From assembly GCA_019359435.1 (NCBI GenBank), contig JAHHHI010000087.1, positions 1 through 64,000 on the forward strand: DNA of 64,000 nt, given 5' to 3'. The notes beneath the pieces are model-generated. The model was not told the origin of the DNA. It ran no database searches and was given only the letters and a program-made list of their open reading frames with translations. Both the position numbers and the translations under genes were made by a program. This stretch comes from Kaiparowitsia implicata GSE-PSE-MK54-09C (lineage in GTDB: Bacteria > Cyanobacteriota > Cyanobacteriia > Elainellales > Elainellaceae). This document shows, piece after piece, positions 44,993 to 54,779 of the stretch. How positions within the stretch are numbered: the stretch's first letter is position 1; each line of letters starts with the position of its first letter.

Positions 44993-46366
44993 ATGGTATT
45001 TGCAGCGGGTTCGACCCTCCACAAGGGCGCGTATCGAATTGAATCACTCCTGCATTCAGACCCCTATAGCCTGACGTTGAAAGGGGTTCAGACCGAGTCT
45101 GCTCGGTCAGTTGTGCTGCAAACTCTAAACCCTGCTTTGATGAACCGGGCGGAGATCCAGTCGAGCGCTTTGCTGGCGCAAGTTAGGGATGCATTTTTGA
45201 CGACGACGGCTGAGGTGTTTGGGCCTGCCTCTGAGGCTACTCCCAAACTGGTAGAGTGCTTTGTCGAGCAAGAGTTGCCCGTTGTGGTGGTAGACGCGCA
45301 CCCCGGGCAAGCCGTGCCGCCGATGATAGATTGGCTGCCTGCGTTAGAGCTATGGGTAGCGCTGGCAGAGTTATCGCCTAGGCCTATTCACTCAGCGACC
45401 TCTGCGCCAGATGCGGATGTGGATGACAGTGCCGTCATGGATCAGCATTTAGCCAGCATGGTTGTGCTGCCGCCGGATGCCACCCTAGAACCCCTGGCAG
45501 ATGCACCCTCTGAAGAAGCCGCAGGAGAGTTGGCAACACTCGCCAGCCGTGAGAACAGCAGTGCCAGCCATTCTAAAGTAGCTGCGGATTTAGGGGTGTC
45601 GGGCGCATCGGTGCAGTCTCCATCCCTACCGGCGATCGCCCCAGACTCTATCCCGGCTTCAACCCGTGAAACAGGCAACGTGTCTCGGCCCACAGTCATG
45701 GTGGCGGAGACGCCTTCTCGATGGCGGCGCATTTGGCTACCCTCGGCGCTGGCGCTGACGGCACTCGCAACGGGGTTAGTGGGAGCCGTAGTGGGCCTGG
45801 GGCTGCGTGGGGGCGAAGAAGCGCCGTTGGGTCAGTTGCTTACCAAAGAGCAGTCGTTTCCCAGCATTGACGGCTGGCCAGGTTCCATCACAGCGCCCAT
45901 TAGTGATGCACGGCGACGGCGATTGGCCGGGCGCAGCCGCTCTGAAGAAGGCTTCATCCCCCTCGAAGACGAACCAATTTATTTTGATTCTCAACAGCGT
46001 CGCCAGTCTACGCGCATCCCTGAGCCAGAGACCACATTCTGGCAAGACGACGTTGTGCCAGAGCCGTCTTATCAGCAAGAGTCTGCGCCAATCGTGCCAG
46101 ATTATGGCCTAGACGCAGCCCCTGAGCCCCGCCGTATTAGTCCGCTGCCCAATGAAAATGTAGCGCCAGCGCCAGACATAGCGGCAGAGGAGCCTGTGCT
46201 GGCAGACCCCGCTGCTGAGCCAGAACCTATCTATGCGGCACCCGGTGAGGAGCGATCGCCCCAACTCGACTCCGCACCTCAAAAGCCTGTGCCCGATATG
46301 TTTCAAACCCCGCCCTCTGGCGAATCGCCCTTTGTGCCCTACGAGGCTCCCGATGCGTCGCCATAG
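44993..46366 (+). CDS. Membrane-anchored protein with kinase N-lobe-like domain (non-catalytic)
   Basis: From ATG 44993 the protein is 457 residues. The first ~115 residues resemble only the N-lobe of Ser/Thr kinases: [20 protein letters not shown] mimics the glycine loop, [10 protein letters not shown] has Gln where the ATP-binding Lys should be, and [20 protein letters not shown] resembles the hinge. No catalytic loop follows. A disordered acidic stretch leads to one TM helix ([20 protein letters not shown], about 250-275) and a Pro/Glu-rich extracytoplasmic tail. It is likely a pseudokinase-derived protein of unknown role. Its 3' end overlaps gcvP by 28 bp, convergently. Confidence 0.65.
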   Translation: MVFAAGSTLHKGAYRIESLLHSDPYSLTLKGVQTESARSVVLQTLNPALMNRAEIQSSALLAQVRDAFLTTTAEVFGPASEATPKLVECFVEQELPVVVVDAHPGQAVPPMIDWLPALELWVALAELSPRPIHSATSAPDADVDDSAVMDQHLASMVVLPPDATLEPLADAPSEEAAGELATLASRENSSASHSKVAADLGVSGASVQSPSLPAIAPDSIPASTRETGNVSRPTVMVAETPSRWRRIWLPSALALTALATGLVGAVVGLGLRGGEEAPLGQLLTKEQSFPSIDGWPGSITAPISDARRRRLAGRSRSEEGFIPLEDEPIYFDSQQRRQSTRIPEPETTFWQDDVVPEPSYQQESAPIVPDYGLDAAPEPRRISPLPNENVAPAPDIAAEEPVLADPAAEPEPIYAAPGEERSPQLDSAPQKPVPDMFQTPPSGESPFVPYEAPDASP

Positions 46367-49300
46367 GCCTCCATCGGCAGGCAGGCACAGACTAAGTTGC
46401 GATCGCCATAGGCATTGTCGACCCGCGCCACCGCTGGCCAAAACTTGGCGTCTCGCAAACTGGGGACTGGATAGGCTGCCTGCTCTCGCGAGTAAGGGTG
46501 GGGCCAGTCTGAGGCGAGCAGCATCGCAGCGGGATGAGGCGCCTGCTTCAGCAGATTGCGCTGGGGATCTGCCGTCCCAACTTCCACATCCCGGATTTCG
46601 TCTCGAATGGCAATCATGGCGTCACAGAAGCGATCGAGTTCCGCTAGGGACTCGCTCTCAGTGGGTTCTACCATAATCGTGCCCGCCACCGGCCAAGACA
46701 TCGTCGGCGGATGGAAGCCATAGTCAATCAGCCGCTTGGCGACATCTTCTGCCTCAATGCTGGCGCTTTTTTTGAATGGGCGCAGGTCAATGATGCACTC
46801 GTGCGCCACCAGACCGGTTTTGCCGGTATAGAGCACGGGGTAATGCCCCTCTAGCCGCTTCGCAATATAGTTGGCGTTGAGGATGGCGATTTCAGTGGCG
46901 CGGGTTAGCCCGGCGGCTCCCATCAGCGCAATATACATCCAAGAAATCGGGAGAATGCTGCTACTGCCCCACGGCGCAGCAGACACCGCCCCAATGCCCT
47001 GATCGCCCGCTGTCGACACGACCGAGTGGCCCGGCAGATAATCCGCCAGGTGCGCCGCTACGCCAATCGGCCCCACCCCTGGCCCGCCGCCGCCATGGGG
47101 AATGCAAAACGTTTTATGCAAATTAAGGTGGCACACATCGGCCCCCAAATCACCCGGACGGCACAGCCCCACTTGGGCATTCATGTTGGCCCCATCCATA
47201 TACACCTGTCCCCCGTGGGCGTGGATGGCACTGCAAATCTCTTGAATGCCTTCTTCAAACACGCCGTGGGTAGACGGGTAGGTGATCATCAGTGCGGCTA
47301 GGTTGGCGCTATGCTTGTCGGCCTTGGCGGTGAGATCGGCGATGTCAATATTGCCATCGCGATCGCACGCAACTGGTATCACCGTCATCCCCGCCATCAC
47401 CGCGCTAGCCGGATTGGTGCCATGCGCCGACTCGGGAATGAGGCAAATGGTGCGGTGCGCCTCGCCCCGCTGCAAGTGGTACTGGCGAATCACCAACAGG
47501 CCCGTATATTCGCCCTGAGACCCAGCGTTGGGCTGCAGCGACACTGCCGCAAACCCTGTGATTTCTGCCAGCCAGGTTTTAAGCTGTCGAAATAAAACCT
47601 GGTAGCCCTGGGTTTGCGCTATCGGCGCAAAGGGGTGAATCTGCCCAAACTCCGGCCAGGTGACGGGCAGCATCTCCGCAGTCGCATTGAGCTTCATGGT
47701 GCAAGAGCCGAGTGGAATCATCGCCGTCGCCAGGGATAGATCCTTCTGCTGCAAGCGATACATGTAGCGCAACAGCTCCGTTTCGGTCTGATAGCGGTGG
47801 AAGGTGGGATGGGTCAGGAAGGGTGAGGTGCGGGTGAGGTGCGGCGGCATCTCAGTCGCGCTAGTCGCCGGTGGCGTCACTGTGACGGCCTCGTCGTTTG
47901 GGGTGAAAAGGCGCAGCAGATCATCCAGATCGGCCAAGGTCGTCGTTTCGTCTAGGGTGAGGGTGAGGGTGTGAGCATCCAGACGGCGCAGGTTAATCTG
48001 ATGGGCGATCGCCCGTTCCATCACGGCATCGGCATCGGCTACCGTCACGCGCAACGTGTCGAAGTAGGGCGCACTCCCCAAGCTATAGCCTAGGCGCGTC
48101 AAACCAACTGCCAGCGCCACCGTTAGCTGATGAATGCGGCGGGCAATGCGGCTCAGCCCCTGCGGCCCGTGATACACCGCATACATTCCGGCCATGACCG
48201 CCAGCAGTACCTGCGCCGTGCAGATATTGCTAGTCGCCTTATCTCGACGAATGTGCTGCTCGCGCGTTTGCAGCGCCAATCGCAAGGCCCGGTTGCCCAT
48301 CGCATCTTTTGACACACCGACGAGCCGACCGGGGATTTGCCGCTTATAGGCATCCTTTGTGGCAAAAAAGGCCGCATGGGGGCCGCCATAGCCGAGGGGC
48401 ACGCCAAAGCGCTGGCTATTGCCCACAACGATGTCTGCGCCAAACTCGCCGGGGGGCATGAGCAGCGTCAGGCTAAGCAGATCCGCCGCAACAGTCACCA
48501 GCGTCCCTGCTGCATGGGCGCGTTGAATCAGCTCGCGATAGTCATACACTGCCCCATCGGTCGCGGGGTATTGCAGCAGCATGCCTACCATAGCGTCGTT
48601 CGGCTCTACGGTGCGGTGGTCGCCCACCTGCACCTCAATGCCCAGTGGCAGCGCTCGGGTGCGAATCACGTCTAGGGTTTGGGGATGGCAGGCATCAGAC
48701 ACCCAGAAGAGATTGCCTTTGCCTTTATGCAGCCCGTAGCTCATGCTCATGGCTTCGGCGGCGGCAGTGCTTTCATCCAACAGCGAGGCGTTGGCGATCT
48801 CCATCCCCGTTAGGTCAATCACCAGGGTCTGGAAGTTGAGCAGTGCCTCGAGCCGACCTTGGGAAATTTCGGGCTGGTAGGGGGTGTATTGGGTATACCA
48901 GCCGGGGTTTTCTAAAATATTGCGCTGGATCACCGGGGGCGTGATGCAGTTGGCATAGCCCATGCCGATGTAGGAGCGAACCTGTTGGTTTTGGCGGGCG
49001 ATCGCCCGCAAGTCTTGCAGCAGCGTGTGTTCGTCCTTGCCATGGGGCAAGCCGCTGAGGTGCAGCGAGTCTCGGCAAGAGGGCGACCCTGAACGCCCCA
49101 GCCGAATTGAAGCAGGGACGGTTGCATCAATCAAGGCCGCGAGTGAGTCATACCCGAGCGTTGCCAGCATCGTCTGCACGTCCGACTCCGATGGCCCAAT
49201 GTGGCGCGGCACAAAGTTATCCGGCGGCACCCAGTCTAAACCCTGTTCTAGGCTGTTGGCGGTTGCAGCATCTCCTGTTGTCTGAGGCGCAGGTGCCACC

Positions 49301-49383
49301 TCAGACGCAGAAGAGGCAGGAGCCGTGGACTGAACCGGTTCGTCAAACAGGGCAGACATCGAGGGAGAAAACTCAGACGACAT
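46339..49383 (-). CDS. gcvP: Glycine dehydrogenase (decarboxylating), P protein
   Basis: This PLP enzyme of the glycine cleavage system is needed for photorespiration. Its 1014 residues include a ~60-residue Ala/Ser-rich N-terminal extension before the family start [20 protein letters not shown]. Signatures are [35 protein letters not shown], and the PLP lysine in [20 protein letters not shown]. The true start may be at an internal ATG (for example MSALFDEPV, eight codons in). gcvH lies upstream on the same strand after a 378-bp gap. No gcvT is in the window. Confidence 0.96.
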   Translation of the reverse strand: MSSEFSPSMSALFDEPVQSTAPASSASEVAPAPQTTGDAATANSLEQGLDWVPPDNFVPRHIGPSESDVQTMLATLGYDSLAALIDATVPASIRLGRSGSPSCRDSLHLSGLPHGKDEHTLLQDLRAIARQNQQVRSYIGMGYANCITPPVIQRNILENPGWYTQYTPYQPEISQGRLEALLNFQTLVIDLTGMEIANASLLDESTAAAEAMSMSYGLHKGKGNLFWVSDACHPQTLDVIRTRALPLGIEVQVGDHRTVEPNDAMVGMLLQYPATDGAVYDYRELIQRAHAAGTLVTVAADLLSLTLLMPPGEFGADIVVGNSQRFGVPLGYGGPHAAFFATKDAYKRQIPGRLVGVSKDAMGNRALRLALQTREQHIRRDKATSNICTAQVLLAVMAGMYAVYHGPQGLSRIARRIHQLTVALAVGLTRLGYSLGSAPYFDTLRVTVADADAVMERAIAHQINLRRLDAHTLTLTLDETTTLADLDDLLRLFTPNDEAVTVTPPATSATEMPPHLTRTSPFLTHPTFHRYQTETELLRYMYRLQQKDLSLATAMIPLGSCTMKLNATAEMLPVTWPEFGQIHPFAPIAQTQGYQVLFRQLKTWLAEITGFAAVSLQPNAGSQGEYTGLLVIRQYHLQRGEAHRTICLIPESAHGTNPASAVMAGMTVIPVACDRDGNIDIADLTAKADKHSANLAALMITYPSTHGVFEEGIQEICSAIHAHGGQVYMDGANMNAQVGLCRPGDLGADVCHLNLHKTFCIPHGGGGPGVGPIGVAAHLADYLPGHSVVSTAGDQGIGAVSAAPWGSSSILPISWMYIALMGAAGLTRATEIAILNANYIAKRLEGHYPVLYTGKTGLVAHECIIDLRPFKKSASIEAEDVAKRLIDYGFHPPTMSWPVAGTIMVEPTESESLAELDRFCDAMIAIRDEIRDVEVGTADPQRNLLKQAPHPAAMLLASDWPHPYSREQAAYPVPSLRDAKFWPAVARVDNAYGDRNLVCACLPMEAYGDASGAS

Positions 49384-49761
49384 GGGATGCAGTTAACTAA
49401 GCGAGGGTGGATATAGCAGCAGGAGAGGAATCCTCGTTGACGCGGGTCTTATCACAAAAGCGACCCATCAAATTGATTCGACAACGAAATGTAAACCAAA
49501 CCCTCTCATTATTATGAAGGATTGAACCTGTCTGGGGGATGATTCTCTGTCATATCAGCGCCAACGCCGTTAGGTGAGTTTGCACGGGCGATCGCACCAA
49601 CTCATGTTCCCCCAAAGTTGAGCTTTTTTAAGGAGCAGCGGTTTAGGGCAGGTCAGGAAACCATATAACACCCATCGCCCTGATGAACGCCCCGCACCAG
49701 ACCCTGTTGAAAACACATGATCTGAAATGCCTGTGAGCTGCCGCAATGCCGAGAATTCCCT
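49384..49761. other. Gap between gcvH and gcvP
   Basis: No gene, no recognised glycine-riboswitch core and only a HIP1-type site near 49589. The gcvP promoter may lie here. Confidence 0.55.
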
Positions 49762-50151
49762 CTAGTCGCCTTCCACCTGCTCGCGGTATTCGTCTGAGGT
49801 CAGCGCGTCATCCAGCTCATCTGAATCATCGACCTTGACCTTGAGCAGCCAGGCCTCACCATAGGGGTCATCCGCTAGCAGCTCTGGCGCAGTAATCAGC
49901 GCGTCGTTGCGATCGACCACCGTGCCGGTCACCGGTGCTTTGAGATCTTCTACCGCTTTGACCGATTCCACCGTGCCAAAGGTTTCACCCTGTTCTAGCT
50001 CGGTGCCCACATCTGGCAATTCCAAAAACACAATATCGCCCAGCTGATCCACCGCAAAGGCGGTGATGCCAATCGTGGCGATGTCGCCATCTAGGCGGGC
50101 GTATTCATGGGAATCCATGTATCTCAAATCATCGGGATAGTCAAAAGCCAT
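49762..50151 (-). CDS. gcvH: Glycine cleavage system H protein
   Basis: This lipoyl carrier of the glycine cleavage system shuttles the aminomethyl group between P, T and L proteins. It has 129 residues, the usual length. The lipoylated lysine is in [18 protein letters not shown]. It starts [20 protein letters not shown] and ends with an acidic tail. It shares strand and pathway with gcvP downstream. Confidence 0.97.
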   Translation of the reverse strand: MAFDYPDDLRYMDSHEYARLDGDIATIGITAFAVDQLGDIVFLELPDVGTELEQGETFGTVESVKAVEDLKAPVTGTVVDRNDALITAPELLADDPYGEAWLLKVKVDDSDELDDALTSDEYREQVEGD

Positions 50152-50452
50152 AAACGTTCTAACCGTGCTAGACAGCCTATTAGTGTAGCCCTGAGCGGGT
50201 TAGGAGAGTGCTACCAACGCTCCCCAAATCCTGCCATTAAGACGTTTACCACATTTATCGCGGGGCCACCCGAAAGTCCAGAACAAAACTGACAGTCTTA
50301 ACGGAATCTGGCCCGGTCATTTTGGGGAAAACGGGAATGGGTCACGGCAGTTCAGGGCAACAGAGGTTGAACTCATCCCAACTCAGGTCAGGTTAGGTAA
50401 AAAGGGAACCCTGGCAGGGGCATCGCTACCGAGGCGGCGGGGCGGATGGGGA
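50152..50452. other. Gene-free gap
   Basis: Nothing recognisable between gcvH and the cyclic-di-GMP protein gene. Confidence 0.55.
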
Positions 50453-53008
50453 TTAACTGCTGGGTTGGGCGGCCATAGAGCCCGAGGGGTAGAGCGAGGT
50501 GAGCAAGTCTGTCGCGGCTTCGGCTGGAAGGGGGTGAGAGAAAAAGTATCCCTGGCCGTATTCGCACGCGCTCTGGTTCAGCAGGTGCAGATGGGTTTGA
50601 TTTTCGATGCCCTCGGCCACGACTTCGATGCCCAGCTTGTGGCCCAAGGTGATGATGGTTTGCACAATGTCTTGGTTTTCGCTGCTGTGATCCATGCAGC
50701 TCACAAAGGACTGATCAATTTTGAGGGCATCGACGGGCAGACGGTGCAGATAGCTCAGCGAGGAGTAGCCGGTGCCAAAATCATCAATGCTGAACTGCAC
50801 CCCTAGCCGCTTCAGCTTCACCATTAGGTGAATTGCAGCTTCTACATCAACCATAGCGGTGCTTTCGGTGATTTCTAACTGCACGGTATTCACGGGCAGG
50901 TTCACTTGGCGCAGGGTATCGGCCAGATGTTGCTCTAGATCGGGTTGCTCAAACTGCCGCCGCGACAGGTTAATGCTCATCTTGAGGGCATAGCCCGGAA
51001 ACTGCTGCTGCCAAGTTTTGAGCTGCTGGCAGGCGGTTTGAAACACCCACTGCCCCAAGATGATGATAAATCCCGTTTCTTCGGCAATGGGGATGAAGTC
51101 GCTGGGGGGAATGATGCCTCGGTCGGGCGATCGCCAGCGTACTAGTGCTTCAAACCCTGAGATGGTGCCCGTTTGAAGGCAGATGATGGGCTGATAGTGC
51201 AACACCATGTCTTGCTGGCGGAGGGCTTGGGGCAGGTCGCTTTCGAGCTGCAAGCGGTGAACGGCGGCGGCGCGCATGCTGGATGAAAACAGGACATAGC
51301 GCGATCGCCCGAGGGCTTTGGCCCGAAACATGGCCGTATAGGCGTCCCGAATTAGGGCCTCGGGGGACGACTCTTGTCCGGGCTGGGACAGGGCGATGCC
51401 AATGCTGGCGGTAATGCCTAACTGCTGCTGCTGCACAAATATGGGCTCTGCTAGGGCTGTTTGCAACTGATCCAGGCATTGCTCGAGGTCACCTTGGCGG
51501 ATGGATGGCAGCAACAGGGCAAACTCATCGCCGCCTACGCGGGCTAGGGTTGCCGTGGCGGGTTTGTGCAGCAGCAGCCGCTGGGTCACGGTTTGCAGCA
51601 GGCGATCGCCCACGCTGTGCCCAAAGCTTTGATTAATCAGCCGAAATCGATCGATATCCAAAAAGGCAACTGCCGTCACCTGATCCTCACGGGACGAAGC
51701 CGACGCCATTAGCGATCGCCGCACCTGTTCCACAAAAACAACCCGGTTGGGCAACCCCGTGAGGCTGTCGTGGGTGCTGCGATAAAACAGCTTGTGGAGC
51801 ACCGCCAGCCCGCTGGCGAGGCCCATCACGACTAAGGGCTCGGCTAGGGGCAGCCACAGCAATTGCCCAAAGGCGATCGCCACCCCACCCACCAGCACGC
51901 CCCCCATGAGCAGCACTGCGACCCCAATTCGCAAAGGCCGCCGAATGCCCCAAACGCAACCACTGGCGATCGCCGCCCAACTCAGCAGCCATAGCGTTTT
52001 GCCCCAGGGGGGCAATCCTCGAAACAGCACCGGTTCTGCCGCGGCAATATCCAACAGGTGGCTGACCAATTGCCCATGGGCCACCACCCCCGGCATGGTG
52101 AACCCATCAGACCGCACCAGGCTGTAGGGCGTGTAGAACTCATCCTTCAAACTGGTGGCCGTGGTGCCGACCAACACAATGCGATCGCGCAGCATCGTCG
52201 GATCAACTTGCCCATTGAGCAACTGGCGGATCGAGATATGCTGGGCGGGCGACTGACGATGCCGATAGCGCGTCAGGATCTGGTAGCCCCGCTCGTCAAT
52301 GGATTGATACGCGCCAAACCCCTGAGTTAGGGGGTGAATTTGCGTTTGGCCTAGGGTGAGGGTGGTGTCGTCAACCTCAAACTGGGCGGAGGCGGTGGGG
52401 TCGGCGGTGAGATAGGCGATCGCCACCCGCAGGGCAAAGGAATAGTAATATCGGTCGGGCGATCGCACAAACAGCAGGTTGCGCCGCAGCACCCAGTCGG
52501 GATCAAGCACCAGATCATTAAACCCCACTCGCGACCAGGGCACCCCAGGCGGCGCGGGCACCTCACCTAGCATCGGGTCAAGGCCCACGTTCATGACGGT
52601 GATTACATTCGAGCGGGCCAACTCAGCCTCCAACGCTTCAGACCCTGGCGGGTTTGGGCGATCGCGGTAGAGATCTAGCCCGATGACGCGCGGCTGCGCC
52701 TGCTGCACTTTGGTCAGCACCTGCGCCAACTGCTCATCTGAGAGCGGCCACTGATATTGCTGAATGTCGGACTGGGTCATTCCTAAAATGACCAAACGTG
52801 GATCGGGCGGTTTATCTGCTTGCTGCCGCTGCCACAGATCAAACCCCATCAGTTCTAGTGGTTGCAGCAGGCCTATGGGGCGCAATGCCGACAATAGCCC
52901 TGTAGTCAGCACGCTCGCCAACAGCACAGCACGGGCTCGCTGGCGCAGGTGGGCCGTGAGCTGCCGAGCCGGGCTAGAGCGCTGAGAACGATGCGATCGC
53001 TCAACCAT
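50453..53008 (-). CDS. CHASE2-GGDEF-EAL cyclic-di-GMP signalling protein
   Basis: This membrane sensor of 851 residues starts from ATG 53008 (MVERSHRSQRSSPARQ). The first TM helix (about 25-45) is followed by an extracytoplasmic CHASE2 domain (about 50-320: LVILGMTQSDIQQYQWPLSD, RIVLVGTTATSLKDEFYTPY). Three TM helices (about 335-410) precede a GGDEF domain with intact motif ARVGGDEFALLLP and an EAL domain with GFEALVRWRSP, plus INLSRRQFEQ and DDFGTGYSSLSYL. Both diguanylate cyclase and phosphodiesterase sites look usable, so either or both activities are possible. An upstream extension to 53149 is unlikely. Confidence 0.93.
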   Translation of the reverse strand: MVERSHRSQRSSPARQLTAHLRQRARAVLLASVLTTGLLSALRPIGLLQPLELMGFDLWQRQQADKPPDPRLVILGMTQSDIQQYQWPLSDEQLAQVLTKVQQAQPRVIGLDLYRDRPNPPGSEALEAELARSNVITVMNVGLDPMLGEVPAPPGVPWSRVGFNDLVLDPDWVLRRNLLFVRSPDRYYYSFALRVAIAYLTADPTASAQFEVDDTTLTLGQTQIHPLTQGFGAYQSIDERGYQILTRYRHRQSPAQHISIRQLLNGQVDPTMLRDRIVLVGTTATSLKDEFYTPYSLVRSDGFTMPGVVAHGQLVSHLLDIAAAEPVLFRGLPPWGKTLWLLSWAAIASGCVWGIRRPLRIGVAVLLMGGVLVGGVAIAFGQLLWLPLAEPLVVMGLASGLAVLHKLFYRSTHDSLTGLPNRVVFVEQVRRSLMASASSREDQVTAVAFLDIDRFRLINQSFGHSVGDRLLQTVTQRLLLHKPATATLARVGGDEFALLLPSIRQGDLEQCLDQLQTALAEPIFVQQQQLGITASIGIALSQPGQESSPEALIRDAYTAMFRAKALGRSRYVLFSSSMRAAAVHRLQLESDLPQALRQQDMVLHYQPIICLQTGTISGFEALVRWRSPDRGIIPPSDFIPIAEETGFIIILGQWVFQTACQQLKTWQQQFPGYALKMSINLSRRQFEQPDLEQHLADTLRQVNLPVNTVQLEITESTAMVDVEAAIHLMVKLKRLGVQFSIDDFGTGYSSLSYLHRLPVDALKIDQSFVSCMDHSSENQDIVQTIITLGHKLGIEVVAEGIENQTHLHLLNQSACEYGQGYFFSHPLPAEAATDLLTSLYPSGSMAAQPSS

Positions 53009-53197
53009 AGATGAACCCACGTAGTAGAACACCAGGTGTCTGGGTGCCCCGCTGAGTTCTGAGGGCGATCGCCCATACCGGGCAATTTGGGGACTTCGAC
53101 ACATCTCATGTTTTCTAGCTAGCGCAGGCGAAATCCGGATTTTATCCAAAACTCTTGTGCGTCAGCCAGCCTAAGAAAAGGCCCCAACCCCATCCTA

Positions 53198-53296
53198 AAA
53201 GCGGATTCCACTCGTGGGTCTAAGTTGCGTAGTTTCGGTAGAAAACACCCTGATGGTGGCCGCATTCTGAAAGCGGATTCCACTCGTGGGTCTAAG
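53198..53296. repeat. 27-bp direct repeat, 72-bp period
   Basis: The identical unit (AAAGCGGATTCCACTCGTGG then GTCTAAG) occurs at 53198-53224 and 53270-53296. A weaker related stretch (AAATCCGGATTTTATCC) lies near 53130. It falls in the gap between the two flanking minus-strand genes; the last copy ends at the DMT transporter stop region. Confidence 0.85.
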
Positions 53297-54200
53297 AGGG
53301 CGATCGCCCCCCGCCCCCCCGCAATATATCGCCCATAGCCAGCGCAGCACCCCCCACAATCAGCCCGCAGGCCAGCGCCAGCCACCAGCTTGCAGTTGCC
53401 ATGCCCGCCCCAACCAGCAGCAGAGTGGAGAGCAGCGGTGCCCCATAGGACAACACCCCCAGCATCTTAATGTTGCCGCGCTTGACGCCATAATCCCAGG
53501 TAAAAAATGCCGCGCCCACAGGCCCCAGCCCCAGCCCCACAATCGCCAATGCCTGCTGCCCCGTCGGCATCACAAATGATTCGAGCAGCCCATGGCAGAG
53601 CCAAGAGAGCACCGCCGCCACCCCACAAAACGCCCCCACCGCATCAATGGGAATCTCACCAAACCGCCGCGACAGAATGGAATAGCCTGACCAGATCACC
53701 GCGCAGGCCACCGCACAGCCATAGCCAAACCCATACTCAGGCCGAAAGCTCAGCGCTGCCCCATCGCTAATCAGCAGAATTGCACCCGCAAATCCGGCGA
53801 TCGCCCCCGCCCCATGAAACCAGCGCAGCGTCTCCCCCGGCAGCAATGCCGAAAACAGCACAATCAGCAGCGGCCACAGGTAGGCAATCAGGCTGGCCTC
53901 AACCGTCGGCGCATTCTGCAAGGCCAAAAAATAAAAAAAGTGATACCCAAATAAGCCAGAGACACCCACCAGCCACACCTGCCACGGCAGCCGCAGCCGC
54001 ACCCAGGGCGCCTGCCCTTGCCGCACCCAAAGCCCTACCCCAATCAAAAACGCCAGCGTAAAGCAAATGCCCGTGAGTTGAAACGGGGGGATAGGCCCAC
54101 TCAGCCGGGTCAGCAAGGCTAGCGTGGCCCACATCAAAATCGCCGAAACCCCAATCAGTGTGGCGTTGGCTGACGCCGCCGGGGCAGACCGTGATTCCAT
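53292..54200 (-). CDS. EamA/DMT-family transporter
   Basis: This inner-membrane transporter has 302 residues with ten predicted TM helices in two EamA repeats. Segments such as LIGVSAILMWATLALLTRLS, LFGYHFFYFLALQNAPTVEA and LGPVGAAFFTWDYGVKRGNI resemble YddG-type aromatic or other amino-acid exporters. The substrate is not determined. The C-terminal end GRSPS runs into a HIP1 site and a direct repeat. Confidence 0.9.
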   Translation of the reverse strand: MESRSAPAASANATLIGVSAILMWATLALLTRLSGPIPPFQLTGICFTLAFLIGVGLWVRQGQAPWVRLRLPWQVWLVGVSGLFGYHFFYFLALQNAPTVEASLIAYLWPLLIVLFSALLPGETLRWFHGAGAIAGFAGAILLISDGAALSFRPEYGFGYGCAVACAVIWSGYSILSRRFGEIPIDAVGAFCGVAAVLSWLCHGLLESFVMPTGQQALAIVGLGLGPVGAAFFTWDYGVKRGNIKMLGVLSYGAPLLSTLLLVGAGMATASWWLALACGLIVGGAALAMGDILRGGGGRSPS

Positions 54201-54779
54201 AACACCTCGGATAGCTGAGAACCAGTAGCTGAGCGCTTGTAGCTGGAGCCTGTAGCGGGCGATCGCCCCGCCGCTGCAATCAAATCAAACGCTGTTCGGG
54301 CATTGGTACAGTGCATCAATGCCCAAACCGCGCCTCCAAACCTTCCCAGATTAACGTCAGTCTCCAATGCCGGGGGGTAGGAAGATGCAAAGAACCAACG
54401 GGCCTGACTACTCTTGGGGCATCGCCGGGTCAATGTCCTTAATGGGTATGGAACAAGACTGTCTTAGCAACGAGCTTTCGCATGTCAAATCCATGATGAG
54501 CATGAGTGATAGGGCTGCACTCGTTTTTTTCAGATTCCGGTTTTTTGGGTTCTGGTTGGAAATCGGTTGAGTGGGTATCGGGTTATTTTCTCAGCAGAGA
54601 GAACCGTCTAGCTTTGTCGCCTGAGGCGATCGCCCGCTTCTGATATTTACATGCCAAAATTCAGGAAACTGCTGTATCTTTCAAGTATTTTCAGTTTTTT
54701 TTTGAACTCCTAAAATAATTGAGTCTGTCCAGAGTTTGATCGATTGTTCGCAATCTAAGTCACCCAGAGAACGACATGT
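54201..54779. other. Gene-free region
   Basis: It separates the divergent DMT transporter and flavoprotein genes. An AT-rich stretch near 54660-54720 (including a T9 run) is the likely promoter area for the flavoprotein gene. No gene was supported. Confidence 0.6.

Noticed and set aside
49384-49761. Glycine riboswitch near gcvP
   Set aside because: Searched by eye for the conserved aptamer cores; none was seen on the minus strand.
53198-53296. Possible minimal CRISPR array
   Set aside because: Only two clear repeats, no cas genes and a spacer that partly resembles the repeat.
53119-53385. 88-residue frame with repeated DPRVESAFRM
   Set aside because: The peptide repeat only mirrors the 27-bp DNA repeat and the frame overlaps the transporter gene end.
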